Shown piece after piece: positions 1 to 8,425 of a stretch of 64,000 nucleotides of DNA; the first letter of the stretch is position 1, and the number at the start of each line of letters is the position of its first letter. Both the position numbers and the translations under genes were made by a program. The DNA comes from an uncultured Coriobacteriaceae bacterium (GTDB taxonomy: Bacteria; Actinomycetota; Coriobacteriia; Coriobacteriales; Eggerthellaceae), in NCBI GenBank assembly GCA_902768975.1, contig CACXMZ010000008.1:62001-126000 (forward strand). Direction: 5' to 3'. The notes under the pieces were generated by a model. The model saw nothing but the letters and a program-made list of their open reading frames with translations, had not been told where the DNA came from and did not search any database.

Positions 1-202
1 CATGCATTCAAAGAATCGCTTCGCGATTAACAAGAGCAGTGTTCAGACAGTGCGTTTGGGAATCCCTGCTCGCACTACGTCAACCTAGAAGTACAAGGTC
101 GCGACATCGCAAAAGGCATTCCCTTCTTAGCCCTTACACCGACCTAAAAGTACAAGAGCAAAAAGGCAGCCCTTCTTTGCTGTCTGGTACAATTACGCGT
201 TC
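1..202. repeat. Intergenic leader with imperfect direct repeat
   Basis: No gene is seen before position 203. The 15-mer acctagaagtacaag at 83-97 recurs with one change at 142-156, and both copies are followed by a related stretch containing gcaaaa, ggca and cccttct. A small hairpin with a TTC loop (AATCGC/GCGATT) lies near 15-29. The repeat may be a regulator site or a decayed duplication; its function is unknown. Confidence 0.4.
185..193 (+). promoter_or_regulatory. Extended -10 promoter, probably leaderless
   Basis: TGG followed by TACAAT (188-193) is an extended -10 element. Position 203, the ATG of the metal exporter, lies only nine bases beyond it, so transcription probably begins one to three bases before the start codon. 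No Shine-Dalgarno is visible. No convincing -35 box is seen at the usual distance. Confidence 0.5.
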
Positions 203-1075
203 ATGGAATTAGTTCTAGACATATTGCTTGATGCATTCATCGACACGGCGAAGCTCGTTCCCTTCCTGTTCGTGACCTACCTGGCCATGGAGGCGCTCGA
301 GCGTGCAGCGGGCGATAAGACGGCCGAAGCGGTAGAACGCGCAGGGCACGCAGGGCCTTTCATTGGCGCCTTGCTCGGCGCCTTCCCCCAGTGCGGCTTT
401 TCGGCCGCGGCAGCAACGCTGTATGCAGGTCGCGTTATTACCCTGGGCACGCTCATTGCGGTCTTTTTGGCAACGTCCGACGAAATGCTTCCCATCATGA
501 TTGCCGAACAGGTGGAGCCTACGCTTATTCTCAAAATCCTTGGCATCAAAGTAATCGTTGGCATGCTTGCTGGTTTCGCCATCGATGCGGCGGCCTATAT
601 CTTGCGCCGCAATGCTTCGGGCGAACTGCACATCCATGAACTCTGTGAAGCCGACAACTGCCATTGCCACGACGAAGAAGGCGGCATTGTGCGCAGCGCC
701 TTTAACCATACCGTGCAAGTTACGGTCTTTATTTTCCTGGTTAGTCTGGCGCTCACGGCCATCGTGGAAGTGGTAGGGCAGGCGACGTTTTCGCTCTTCC
801 TGGTTTCAAACCCAGAGCTTTCCGTTGTGGCTTCTGCCCTTGTGGGCCTAATTCCTAACTGCGCGGCCAGCGTTATTATTACGGAATTGTATCTGGAAGG
901 AACGCTGGGCTTTGGGGCCACCATGGCTGGCCTGCTCGTTTCGGCGGGCATCGGTCTGCTTGTGCTGTTCCGCACCAATAGGCGCATGCACGAAAACCTT
1001 ATGGTGGTTGCCCTTTTGCTGGCGGTCGGTGTTTTCTTTGGACTTGTTTTCACGGCCTTGGGTTTCAGCTTGTAG
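203..1075 (+). CDS. 10-TM putative heavy-metal/manganese exporter (ArsP_2 type)
   Basis: The 290-residue integral membrane protein has two similar halves, each with an 'FPQCGFS' or 'LIPNCAAS' type motif between hydrophobic segments. This is the pattern of the ArsP_2 family of predicted 10-TM metal permeases. A central cytoplasmic or loop segment (about residues 135-175) is rich in His, Cys and acidic residues (HIHELCEADNCHCHDEE), a likely metal-binding patch. From family knowledge it probably exports a divalent metal such as manganese or a metalloid; the substrate cannot be told from sequence. Two small genes follow at short spacing (9-10 bp), suggesting co-transcription with the lipid kinase. 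The start is chosen because the protein is hydrophobic from the first residues and a -10 element lies just upstream. Confidence 0.8.
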   Translation: MELVLDILLDAFIDTAKLVPFLFVTYLAMEALERAAGDKTAEAVERAGHAGPFIGALLGAFPQCGFSAAAATLYAGRVITLGTLIAVFLATSDEMLPIMIAEQVEPTLILKILGIKVIVGMLAGFAIDAAAYILRRNASGELHIHELCEADNCHCHDEEGGIVRSAFNHTVQVTVFIFLVSLALTAIVEVVGQATFSLFLVSNPELSVVASALVGLIPNCAASVIITELYLEGTLGFGATMAGLLVSAGIGLLVLFRTNRRMHENLMVVALLLAVGVFFGLVFTALGFSL

Positions 1076-1084
1076 AATGGTTTT

Positions 1085-1336
1085 ATGGACGACCAAGGCC
1101 AACAAGAAAACGTATGGGAACAAACGGGCGAATCGCAAGAATACGGCAACTACCGTAAGCTGGGGCAACCGCCAGATACCATCAGCGGTGCTACGAAGGA
1201 CCTGCTCGAAGTGCGCCCTTCGGGGAATCCCGCGCAAAATGACACTAGTGCAACAACTTTCAAGATTATTGCAGTTATTGCTATCATTTCTGTTGTTGCA
1301 GGCATCGTTGCATCACAGTTCGGCGTGATGCCCTAA
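1085..1336 (+). CDS. Small single-pass membrane protein, unknown
   Basis: This 83-residue protein has a hydrophilic acidic N-terminal part (about residues 1-55) and one C-terminal transmembrane helix (IIAVIAIISVVAGIVAS). It sits nine bases after the metal exporter and nine bases before the lipid kinase, so it is probably in the same transcript. No family is recognised. The topology, with a soluble N-terminus and a terminal helix, suggests a tail-anchored accessory protein; a function cannot be assigned. Confidence 0.6.
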   Translation: MDDQGQQENVWEQTGESQEYGNYRKLGQPPDTISGATKDLLEVRPSGNPAQNDTSATTFKIIAVIAIISVVAGIVASQFGVMP

Positions 1337-1345
1337 AGTGAGAAT

Positions 1346-2263
1346 ATGGATATTCGTCAAGGGAAAATACTCGTTATTGTTAACCCTGCCGCCAAGCGTT
1401 GCGAAGCGGAGCGGGCGTCGTATCATGCGCGCCATATTTTGCGCGAAAAACTTGGTGCGGTGAACGTGGACGTGGTTCAAACGACCGCCCCTGGTCATGC
1501 GACTTTTTTGGCGTCTGGTGTGGCAGGTGAATATGCCAGTGTTATTACCATAGGCGGCGACGGTGCCGTCCATGAAGCCATTAACGGCCTTATGCAGATT
1601 GACGAAAAGAATCGCCCGGCATTTGGCCTTATTCCTGTCGGATCGGGCAACGACTATGCGCGCACCATTGGCATGCTTGAAGATGTTGAAGCAGCCTGCC
1701 ATCAGTTGCTTGTGGCCCAAACACGCCCGTACGATGTGGGTAAAGTGAACGATGAATACTTCGTTGAAACTTTGTCGTTTGGCCTGGATGCTGCCATTGC
1801 TTTGGGCACGGTTGAAGCACGTCATCATACGAAAAAGACGGGTGGGGCACTTTATTTTGAAGTGGGCATAGACCAGCTTTTACATCATCTGGACCATCAT
1901 CACGTTCAGGCTACGTTCGACGATGAGCGCAGTATCGATACCACGGCCATTATGTTTGCTGTCCAGATTGGGCCCACTTATGGTGGCGGGTTTAAAATTT
2001 GCCCCGATGCCGACCCTGCGGATGGCATGTTTGACATTTGCTACGCTGAAGGCAAATGGTCGGTCCCGCGCGCAGTTGCCGCCTTTGCTCGCGCGAAGAA
2101 TGGTAAACATACCAAGTTGCGCGGCGTAAAATTCGAACGTGCCTCGAAAATTAACATCAAGTTTGACGTGGAGCCGCCAGCCCAGTCTGAAGGCGAAAGA
2201 ATTACGGGCTCTGAATTTGACATCAGTATGTGCCCCCAAGCACTTCAGGTTTTTGTTCCCTAA
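1346..2263 (+). CDS. Diacylglycerol kinase-family lipid kinase (YegS/DagK-like)
   Basis: 305 residues. The N-terminal catalytic domain shows 'VIVNPAAK' near residue 11, the nucleotide-binding glycine motif 'TIGGDGAVHEAINGLM' near residue 70, and 'IPVGSGNDYAR' near residue 95, all diagnostic of the DAGK_cat family. The C-terminal beta-rich domain has the typical 'GPTYGGGFKICPDADPADG' type segment. It should phosphorylate diacylglycerol or a related lipid with ATP at the inner membrane face, recycling lipid precursors. It lacks a membrane domain, as expected for the soluble DgkB/YegS class. The last 37 bp of the gene are imperfectly duplicated immediately downstream. Confidence 0.87.
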   Translation: MDIRQGKILVIVNPAAKRCEAERASYHARHILREKLGAVNVDVVQTTAPGHATFLASGVAGEYASVITIGGDGAVHEAINGLMQIDEKNRPAFGLIPVGSGNDYARTIGMLEDVEAACHQLLVAQTRPYDVGKVNDEYFVETLSFGLDAAIALGTVEARHHTKKTGGALYFEVGIDQLLHHLDHHHVQATFDDERSIDTTAIMFAVQIGPTYGGGFKICPDADPADGMFDICYAEGKWSVPRAVAAFARAKNGKHTKLRGVKFERASKINIKFDVEPPAQSEGERITGSEFDISMCPQALQVFVP

Positions 2264-2300
2264 TATGTGCCCCCAAACACTGCGGGTTTTCGTTTCCTGA
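2227..2300 (+). repeat. 37-bp imperfect tandem duplication of gene 3' end
   Basis: The last 37 bases of the lipid kinase gene, starting TATGTGCCCCCAA at 2227, are followed directly by a diverged second copy starting at 2264. Because 37 is not a multiple of three and the first copy contains the stop codon, the second copy is untranslated. The rest of the gap to 2408 shows no gene. Confidence 0.7.
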
Positions 2301-2408
2301 CAATCAATTTCTTTACTAAGCTTGCTGCTACGGGAGTGCTCAACTACGCTTTTATGCTCCGCAATAATTTGATAAGAATTCGAAAAGAAAATGCACTTTT
2401 CCCCTTTA

Positions 2409-2437
2409 TTCACCTTATTTAGGGGAACACATATAAT
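2409..2437 (+). promoter_or_regulatory. Promoter of the DMSO-reductase-type operon
   Basis: TTCACC (2409-2414) and TATAAT (2432-2437) are separated by 17 bp. The predicted transcript would start near 2444, leaving a leader of about 43 bases that ends in the strong ribosome site GAAGGAGGG before the ATG at 2487. Confidence 0.6.
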
Positions 2438-2486
2438 CCAAAATCAGAGAGAAGTATCATCTTAAACTTCAAAGAAGGAGGGAAAA

Positions 2487-5186
2487 ATGCAGGAGAAGTC
2501 TATCCAGACAGCGGACGACTTGAAAGTTTCACGTCGTACGTTTGTCACTCTCGCGGGTGCTCTGGGTGCAGGTGCTGCTCTGAGTGCATGTAGCCAAGGA
2601 GGTGGAGCTGCCTCTTCAGCCGCATCTTCTGCCGCTGAAGCAAGTGCATCGGCGGCCGCAGAAGCTTCGAGTAGCGAACCGGCGGCTGAAGCTACTGTTA
2701 CCGTTGAAAGCAATCCGCTCGATTACGACACCATGACCTGGTCGGGTTGTCACGTAAACTGCGGAAGCCGTTGCCCATTGAAGGTGTACGTTAAGGACGG
2801 CACCGTCGTGCGCATCGACAACGACAACGACGGGACTGACGACTTTGGTCCTGGCGGCATCTATCAGATGCGCAGCTGCGTCCGTGGTCGCACCAATCGC
2901 CAGCGTATTTATGCGAATAGCCGTGTGCAGAAGCCGATGAAGCGCGTAGAAGGCACCAAGCGCGGCGAAGGCAAGTACGAGGAAATTTCCTGGGATCAGG
3001 CCATCAGCGAAATTGGCGAAATAATGAAGGGTATCAAGGAAGAATATGGCAACGACGCCTTCTATATCCAGTATGGCACGGGCGTGCTGGGCGGCAGCGT
3101 TTCCATTTCTTGGGCACCTGACAACACCATGTTTGCGCGCTTGATGAATTGCTACGGCGGTTATCTGCGCCACTACTGCGACTATTCCACAGGTCAGATT
3201 ACCTGGGAACTGCCGCTCTTTAATGGCGATGCATGGTCCAACAACGAAGTGACCGACCTCGTTAATTCCAAGAACATCTTCCTATGGGGCAACAACCCAG
3301 CCAATACTCGCATGAGTGGTTCGGCCATGGTGTGGCTCATCACGTGGGTGAAGCTGAACAACCCCAATGCAAAAATTATCGTGGTTGACCCGCAATTGAC
3401 CGACACGGCCGTGGGTGTAGCTACCGAATGGGTGCCCATCCGTCCTGGTACCGACATGGCACTGGTAACGGGCATGATTCATCATCTGTACACGGAAGGC
3501 AAGCTGGACGAAAAGCTTATCCGCGAAAAGTTCATTGGCTTCTATTCCGATACCTTCGAAGAAGATGTGAAGGCGGGTGAACCCACTTCGAGTGCATTCT
3601 TCGGTCTGGACAAGGCGGGCGCATGCACCATCGAAGGCGACCATTCCTATGAAGCCTACCTGAACGGCACCGGTGCTTACGAAGGTACAGGCGAAAAGAC
3701 TCCTGAATGGGCTGCGTCCATCTGCGGCGTTTCTGCCGACAAGATTCGCGAACTCGCTGAACTGTATGTCGATGGTCCTACGGCTTCCATCCAGGGTTGG
3801 GGCCTGCAGCGTCATGCGGCGGGCGGCAACAATACTCGTTCTATTGGTCTTATTGCTGCCATCACGGGTAACGTTGGTATTTCCGGTGGCGGTACGGGTG
3901 CACGCGAAGGCACGGGCGGCGTTCCGTATAGCATTCCCGTTTCTGCTCCGAACTTGGTTGAAAAGAATACCGTCGAACGCGTTATTAGCTTCTTCGACTG
4001 GTATCAAGCCATTGAAGACTACAAGTCCATGAACGATACCACCTGGGGCGTTCGTCATATCGACAATACGGGCGCTATGCGTTTTGCCGAAGAACCGGGC
4101 GAACTGGAACTGAAGGCTCCCATTAAGTTCATCTGGAACTATGGCTCCAATGTCATGGGTGGTCAGCACGGTGACATCAACGACTGCCTGCGTATTTACA
4201 ACCTCCCGGACGAAGCCGATTCTGGTTTGCGCTGCGTCGTAACCCTGGACCCGATGCTTACCCCTACCGCTCTTATGAGCGACTATATCTTGCCTTGCAC
4301 CACCAGTTTTGAAGAAATGGATATCTGCCAGGGTGGTACCGCTTGGACTGGCTTCGCACTGTGCGAAACCCCAGGCATCGATCCGCTGTTCGAATCCAAG
4401 AGCGTCTACGAAGTTTGCTCGCTGCTTTCTAAGGAACTGGGTGTCGAAGAAGACTTCACCGAAGGCCGTACTCAGGAAGATTGGGTTAAGTGGCTTTGGG
4501 AACAGGGCCAGGCTGCTGGCGACAAGACGGGCGCAAGCTTCGAAGAATTCAAAGAGACAGCTCTTTGGAAGCAGACCGACGAACATGAGCCCGGTGTGGC
4601 TGCGCATGATGCTATTGCAACGCCTTCTGGTAAGTACGAAGTGTTCAGCAAGCAGGCCTATAACCTGTCTAAGCAGTGGGACCTCACGAGCGGTGGCTAT
4701 GTGCCTGACGACGGAAAGGACCAGATTACTGGTCTGCCCATCTATTACGTGGCACCCGAAGGCTGGGGCGACGAAGAAGTAAGGGCGGAATATCCCTTCC
4801 AGCTTATTGGTCACCATACCAAGACCCGTACGCATTCCAGCTACGGCAATGTGGACTGGATGAAGAGCGTTGCCCCGCAGCAGCTGTGGATAAACACTCA
4901 AGACGCTGAAAGCTTGGGTATCACTGAAGGCGACGAAGTTATCGTGTCCACCAGGCGCGGCAAGAGCAAGATTCCCGCCAAGGTGACTAACCGTATTATG
5001 CCTGGTGTGGTGAGCCTGCCCCAGGGCGCATGGTACGACCCCGAAACTCGCGAAGCCGACAGGCTTGGCGACAAGGAAGTGCTCGACCGTGGCGGTTGTA
5101 TTGCCGTTCTCACCAGCCAGCGCCCAACGCCTATTTCAAAGGGCAACGGTGTCCATACCAACATGTGCAAAATCGAGAAGGCATAA
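2487..5186 (+). CDS. DMSO reductase-family molybdopterin oxidoreductase, catalytic subunit
   Basis: 899 residues. It begins with a twin-arginine signal (SRRTF at residues 15-19) running into a lipobox-like LSAC (Cys35), followed by an Ala/Ser/Glu-rich linker to about residue 80. The mature part opens with the FeS-binding pattern 'GCHVNCGSRCP' plus a fourth Cys in 'RSCVRGR', the DmsA-type FS0 cluster, and then the bis-MGD fold to the C-terminal 'GVVSLPQGAWYDP' type cofactor domain. 'HYCDYSTGQ' near residue 230 is a plausible Ser Mo ligand. It should reduce an S- or N-oxide or related acceptor outside the membrane. The FeS subunit and TorD gene follow. No NrfD/DmsC-type anchor gene is nearby, so the predicted Tat lipoprotein modification may tether the complex. 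The physiological substrate is unknown. Confidence 0.9.
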   Translation: MQEKSIQTADDLKVSRRTFVTLAGALGAGAALSACSQGGGAASSAASSAAEASASAAAEASSSEPAAEATVTVESNPLDYDTMTWSGCHVNCGSRCPLKVYVKDGTVVRIDNDNDGTDDFGPGGIYQMRSCVRGRTNRQRIYANSRVQKPMKRVEGTKRGEGKYEEISWDQAISEIGEIMKGIKEEYGNDAFYIQYGTGVLGGSVSISWAPDNTMFARLMNCYGGYLRHYCDYSTGQITWELPLFNGDAWSNNEVTDLVNSKNIFLWGNNPANTRMSGSAMVWLITWVKLNNPNAKIIVVDPQLTDTAVGVATEWVPIRPGTDMALVTGMIHHLYTEGKLDEKLIREKFIGFYSDTFEEDVKAGEPTSSAFFGLDKAGACTIEGDHSYEAYLNGTGAYEGTGEKTPEWAASICGVSADKIRELAELYVDGPTASIQGWGLQRHAAGGNNTRSIGLIAAITGNVGISGGGTGAREGTGGVPYSIPVSAPNLVEKNTVERVISFFDWYQAIEDYKSMNDTTWGVRHIDNTGAMRFAEEPGELELKAPIKFIWNYGSNVMGGQHGDINDCLRIYNLPDEADSGLRCVVTLDPMLTPTALMSDYILPCTTSFEEMDICQGGTAWTGFALCETPGIDPLFESKSVYEVCSLLSKELGVEEDFTEGRTQEDWVKWLWEQGQAAGDKTGASFEEFKETALWKQTDEHEPGVAAHDAIATPSGKYEVFSKQAYNLSKQWDLTSGGYVPDDGKDQITGLPIYYVAPEGWGDEEVRAEYPFQLIGHHTKTRTHSSYGNVDWMKSVAPQQLWINTQDAESLGITEGDEVIVSTRRGKSKIPAKVTNRIMPGVVSLPQGAWYDPETREADRLGDKEVLDRGGCIAVLTSQRPTPISKGNGVHTNMCKIEKA

Positions 5187-5198
5187 AGGAGGTGCATC

Positions 5199-5861
5199 AT
5201 GACTCAGTACGGATTTTATGTAAACACTGATATTTGTACTGGCTGCAAAGCCTGTATGACAGCGTGCTTCGACCGTAACAACCTTGAGGTACCTCAGAAG
5301 TTCCGCAAGGTATGGGAGTTCGGTGGTGGTGAATTTACGCCTGACGACAATGGTGCGTTCACCCATACGTCGTTCACCTATTACGCTTCGATGACCTGCG
5401 GCCATTGCGAAAATGCTGCCTGTGTTGCAAATTGCCCCACGGGTGCTATGCAGCGCGACGAAGAAACCGGCATTGTTAACAACGACAAGGAAGTCTGCAT
5501 TGGTTGCATGACCTGCGAGCAGTCTTGCCCCTACAATCATCCTACGCAGTTGGCAGACGGCCTTTCGCACAAGTGCTTGTTCTGCATGGACACGAGCGAC
5601 GACGGTCAGCCCGATCCAGCCTGCGCCAAGGCATGTCCCGTACGTGCTATCGAATTTGGGGTCTGGGATGAACTTAAGGCAGCCCATAGCGACGCCAAGA
5701 GTGAAATCGGAACCCTTGCCGACACCACTACGCCGCATGTGCTGTTTGGCTTGCATCGCGATGCTTCCAAGGGTGGGGAAATTATGAACCCGCTCGAGAT
5801 TACCAAGCAGGAAGCGGACAAGGAAGCGCTCCGTATTGGCACGGACGTGTATTCGCTTTAA
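5199..5861 (+). CDS. DmsB-type four-cluster ferredoxin subunit
   Basis: 220 residues with four Cys-rich cluster motifs: 'CTGCKACMTAC', 'CGHCENAACVANCP', 'CIGCMTCEQSCP', and 'CLFCMD' with a later 'CAKACPVRA'. This matches the electron-transfer subunit of DMSO reductase-type enzymes, which passes electrons from the membrane pool to the Mo subunit. It has no signal of its own, as expected for partners carried out by the Tat signal of the catalytic subunit. It starts 12 bases after the catalytic gene with an AAGGAGG ribosome site. A GC-rich hairpin follows the stop codon. Confidence 0.92.
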   Translation: MTQYGFYVNTDICTGCKACMTACFDRNNLEVPQKFRKVWEFGGGEFTPDDNGAFTHTSFTYYASMTCGHCENAACVANCPTGAMQRDEETGIVNNDKEVCIGCMTCEQSCPYNHPTQLADGLSHKCLFCMDTSDDGQPDPACAKACPVRAIEFGVWDELKAAHSDAKSEIGTLADTTTPHVLFGLHRDASKGGEIMNPLEITKQEADKEALRIGTDVYSL

Positions 5862-5892
5862 GAAGAGGCCATAACCTTTGACCTCTGCGCAA

Positions 5893-5917
5893 GGGGCCCC
5901 GTATTGTACGGGGCCCC
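5893..5917 (+). terminator. Perfect GC-rich hairpin after dmsB-like gene
   Basis: An 11-bp perfect inverted repeat, GGGGCCCCGTA / TACGGGGCCCC, with a TTG loop lies 32 bases after the FeS subunit stop. No T-run follows, so it is not a classical intrinsic terminator. It may instead stabilise the 3' end of the dmsAB message or cause partial termination before torD. Confidence 0.55.
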
Positions 5918-5955
5918 ATGCATAAGTTAAGGAAATAAATATCCAAATCAAAGCG

Positions 5956-5961
5956 TACAAT
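5956..5961 (+). promoter_or_regulatory. Possible -10 box before torD-like gene
   Basis: TACAAT at 5956-5961 lies 22 bases before the torD-like start and is followed by AAGGAGGGAGC, a strong ribosome site. The -35 region is not recognisable. It may let the chaperone and two-component genes be transcribed separately from the enzyme genes. Confidence 0.35.
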
Positions 5962-5983
5962 AGAGGTATAAGGAGGGAGCACT

Positions 5984-6655
5984 ATGAACACTGAATCAAT
6001 GCAAGCTGCGTCAGTCCTTATGGGTTTGTGCTCGCGGCTATTTTACGGATCTCTTTCTGAAGAGGACTTCATGGTACTGAAGGAACAGGCGGACCTCTTG
6101 CGTGAAGAACCTTTTGTAAGCGTTGCGCCTGGGGCTGCAACAGCTATGGCCGACATCTTAGAAGCCGCCCATACCCCAGAAGAAATAGATGCCCTTTACC
6201 ACGAACTCAAACAGGACTATACCTACCTGTTTTATCAAACAACTCTGTCTAAGTTGAGTCCCTTTGAATCGGTGTGGCGTACCGACGACCAAACATTATT
6301 TGGGCCTACTACCCTGGAGGTACGCGCTGCTTACAAGGACGCAGGTTTTGAACTGGCTGCAGACACGTCCCAGCCCGACGATCATATTGGTGCCGAACTA
6401 GATTTTCTTGGGCGTCTTTTTGCACGCGCTGCGCAGGACCCAGATTCAGGCCAGGCAAGACGCGATATCGAAGCAGCACGGGTTTTTACTTCCGACCACC
6501 TGCTTGTTTTTAGCCCCTATTATCTTAAAGACTTTATCGAAGCTGCCAACACGCCTTTTTATAAGGCGGCAGGGCAACTTGCCCAAGAAAGCATTGCAGC
6601 CGTAGCACGGCTTCTCGATGTAACGGCGTCAGCAGACATTTATCGCATTCCCTAA
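5984..6655 (+). CDS. TorD/DmsD-family molybdoenzyme chaperone
   Basis: 223 residues, all-alpha and soluble, with the family pattern 'YTYLFY' near residue 83 and 'PPFESVW'-like 'SPFESVW' just after it, an acidic 'DDHIGAELDFLGRLF' segment near residue 130, and a C-terminal 'FSPYYLKDFIE' helix. TorD-type proteins bind the Tat signal of the Mo subunit and hold it for cofactor loading. Its position directly after the catalytic and FeS genes makes that subunit the likely client. The ATG at 5984 is fixed by the AAGGAGGG site. Confidence 0.85.
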   Translation: MNTESMQAASVLMGLCSRLFYGSLSEEDFMVLKEQADLLREEPFVSVAPGAATAMADILEAAHTPEEIDALYHELKQDYTYLFYQTTLSKLSPFESVWRTDDQTLFGPTTLEVRAAYKDAGFELAADTSQPDDHIGAELDFLGRLFARAAQDPDSGQARRDIEAARVFTSDHLLVFSPYYLKDFIEAANTPFYKAAGQLAQESIAAVARLLDVTASADIYRIP

Positions 6656-6670
6656 GGTCTTGGACTTGCT

Positions 6671-8425
6671 ATGGCTAAGGGTGCCACCTCGTTTATTTCG
6701 CATATAAGCTTGCGTACCAAGATTATTGGTCTGTTTGCAGTGGTCTTTTTAGCCCTTATGGTCGTGTTTTCAATCTTTACCTTCTACCAGCAGTTGAACC
6801 GTATGGAAAGCGAAGTGCTGGAAAGAGCGCGCATGCTCGACCAGGAAATGATGGCAACCTGGGATTTCATTTCGCTCAATCAAAATACTATCAATTACGA
6901 TAGCGAAGGTTCGTTTGACTACAAGGGCCTTCACTGCGCCCTTGCTGGTAAGAGCGTGGCGGTGTTGTTTGGTAAAAGGTCTGACGACACGATACGCTTT
7001 ACCAAAATGGAACCACGTAACATCTACAATCGACCCGATGAATTTGAAACCCAGGCACTCCAGCTTTTTGGCGAGGACAAAAGTGTCCAGGAATACTATG
7101 AATTTACCGACTACCGTGGTGAACCAGCCTTTCGTTATGTGTCGGTTATGAAAGTGACCAAAGACTGCATAGAATGCCATGGTCACCCAAAAGGCCAGGT
7201 AGACATAACAGGTTATCCAAAAGAAGGATGGAGTATTGGCGATAACGGCGGCGCCATAAGCATTATTATTCCCACTAATCTTCATCTTTCTAATGCGCAG
7301 GAAGCTATCCGTGAAAATGTCTGCTTCTTTGCACTTGTTTTATTGGCGCTTATTGGCGTAATTGTATTTGCCATAAACAAGATGGTTACCCAGCCGCTTG
7401 ACGACCTCGGTTTGAACCTGCGTCGCGTTGACCAGGATCCTACCGATGCCATCCAGATGACCCATACCAAGCCCGCCTATAGAACGCGTGAAACCGAAGA
7501 ACTGTTTACGCGGTTTAATAGTATGTCGCAGGCCCTTTCTGGCCTCTACCGCGATTTGGAAAGCCAAGTGGAAGACCGTACTCAGCAGCTTGCGCAAGCA
7601 AATGAAGAACTCGAAGCCCAGCGCGCGCATGTTGAACTTGTCAATGAACAGCTCCAGCAAGAAAACCAGTACAAGAGCGATTTTCTTGCCATCGTCAGTC
7701 ATGAATTGCGAACGCCGCTCACGTCTATTTTGGCGTTCACGGACCTTATGGGGACCAGCATTCCCGAAGACGACGTTAAAGCTCGGCGGCAGCTTGACGA
7801 AGTTGAAACGAATGCGCAAACCCTCCTTGAAATGGTGAACAATATTCTTGAAACGGCACGCATTCAGGCAGGGTCTGAAAAGATTAATCTGGAAGTAGTC
7901 GATTTGGGCGACATAGTGAATATGGTGGAAGAAACCAACTGCGCTCTTGCTGAAAAGAAAGGCATAGAATTCAGGACCTATATCGACCCCGAGCTTCCGC
8001 TAATAACAAGTGACTGGGAAAAGGTACGGCGTATTTTAGTTAACCTTGTCAGTAACGCCATTAAATTTACCGAAGCGGGTGGCTTTGTTGAAGTACGTGC
8101 AGAAAAGGGCGAAGAAGGTTGGGTGTGTTTGTCGGTAATCGACAACGGCATTGGCATCCCTGCCGACAAGCAGGAATTAGTTTTCGAGCGTTTTACCCAG
8201 GAAAACATGTCTACTCAGCGTCGTTACGGGGGCAGTGGCCTCGGCCTTTCGCTCGTGCGAGAACTTGCCGAAATGTTCGGTGGTTCGGTGCAGTTGGAAA
8301 GCGTCCCAGGCGAAGGGTCAACCTTTAAGGTACTATTGCCCGTGGAATGTCCTACGTCCAAGATTGCAGACGTAAGCACGGAACATGCGGAAAGCGAAGA
8401 ACAAGGAGAAGCGCGTGGGAACTAA
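6671..8425 (+). CDS. Sensor histidine kinase with extracytoplasmic CxxCH haem motif
   Basis: 584 residues. A first TM helix (about 15-37) and a second (about 216-238) enclose an extracytoplasmic domain of the DUF3365/Tll0287-like type, carrying Cys166-Ile-Glu-Cys169-His170, a c-type haem attachment motif. A HAMP-like segment and a long coiled coil (about 295-335) lead to the HisKA motif 'SHELRTP' with His344 as the phosphorylation site, then N ('NLVSNAIKF'), G1 ('DNGIGIP') and G2 ('GGSGLGLSLV') boxes. The kinase probably senses redox state or an electron acceptor and signals to the response regulator whose start overlaps its end by 11 bp. Its place after torD suggests it controls the reductase operon; this is inference. 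Confidence 0.87.
   Translation: MAKGATSFISHISLRTKIIGLFAVVFLALMVVFSIFTFYQQLNRMESEVLERARMLDQEMMATWDFISLNQNTINYDSEGSFDYKGLHCALAGKSVAVLFGKRSDDTIRFTKMEPRNIYNRPDEFETQALQLFGEDKSVQEYYEFTDYRGEPAFRYVSVMKVTKDCIECHGHPKGQVDITGYPKEGWSIGDNGGAISIIIPTNLHLSNAQEAIRENVCFFALVLLALIGVIVFAINKMVTQPLDDLGLNLRRVDQDPTDAIQMTHTKPAYRTRETEELFTRFNSMSQALSGLYRDLESQVEDRTQQLAQANEELEAQRAHVELVNEQLQQENQYKSDFLAIVSHELRTPLTSILAFTDLMGTSIPEDDVKARRQLDEVETNAQTLLEMVNNILETARIQAGSEKINLEVVDLGDIVNMVEETNCALAEKKGIEFRTYIDPELPLITSDWEKVRRILVNLVSNAIKFTEAGGFVEVRAEKGEEGWVCLSVIDNGIGIPADKQELVFERFTQENMSTQRRYGGSGLGLSLVRELAEMFGGSVQLESVPGEGSTFKVLLPVECPTSKIADVSTEHAESEEQGEARGN

Noticed and set aside
3282-4901. 539-codon open frame on the minus strand inside the DMSO-reductase-type gene
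   Set aside because: The plus-strand gene has full domain evidence. The antisense reading is opened by the strong codon bias and its product shows no motif or start signal.
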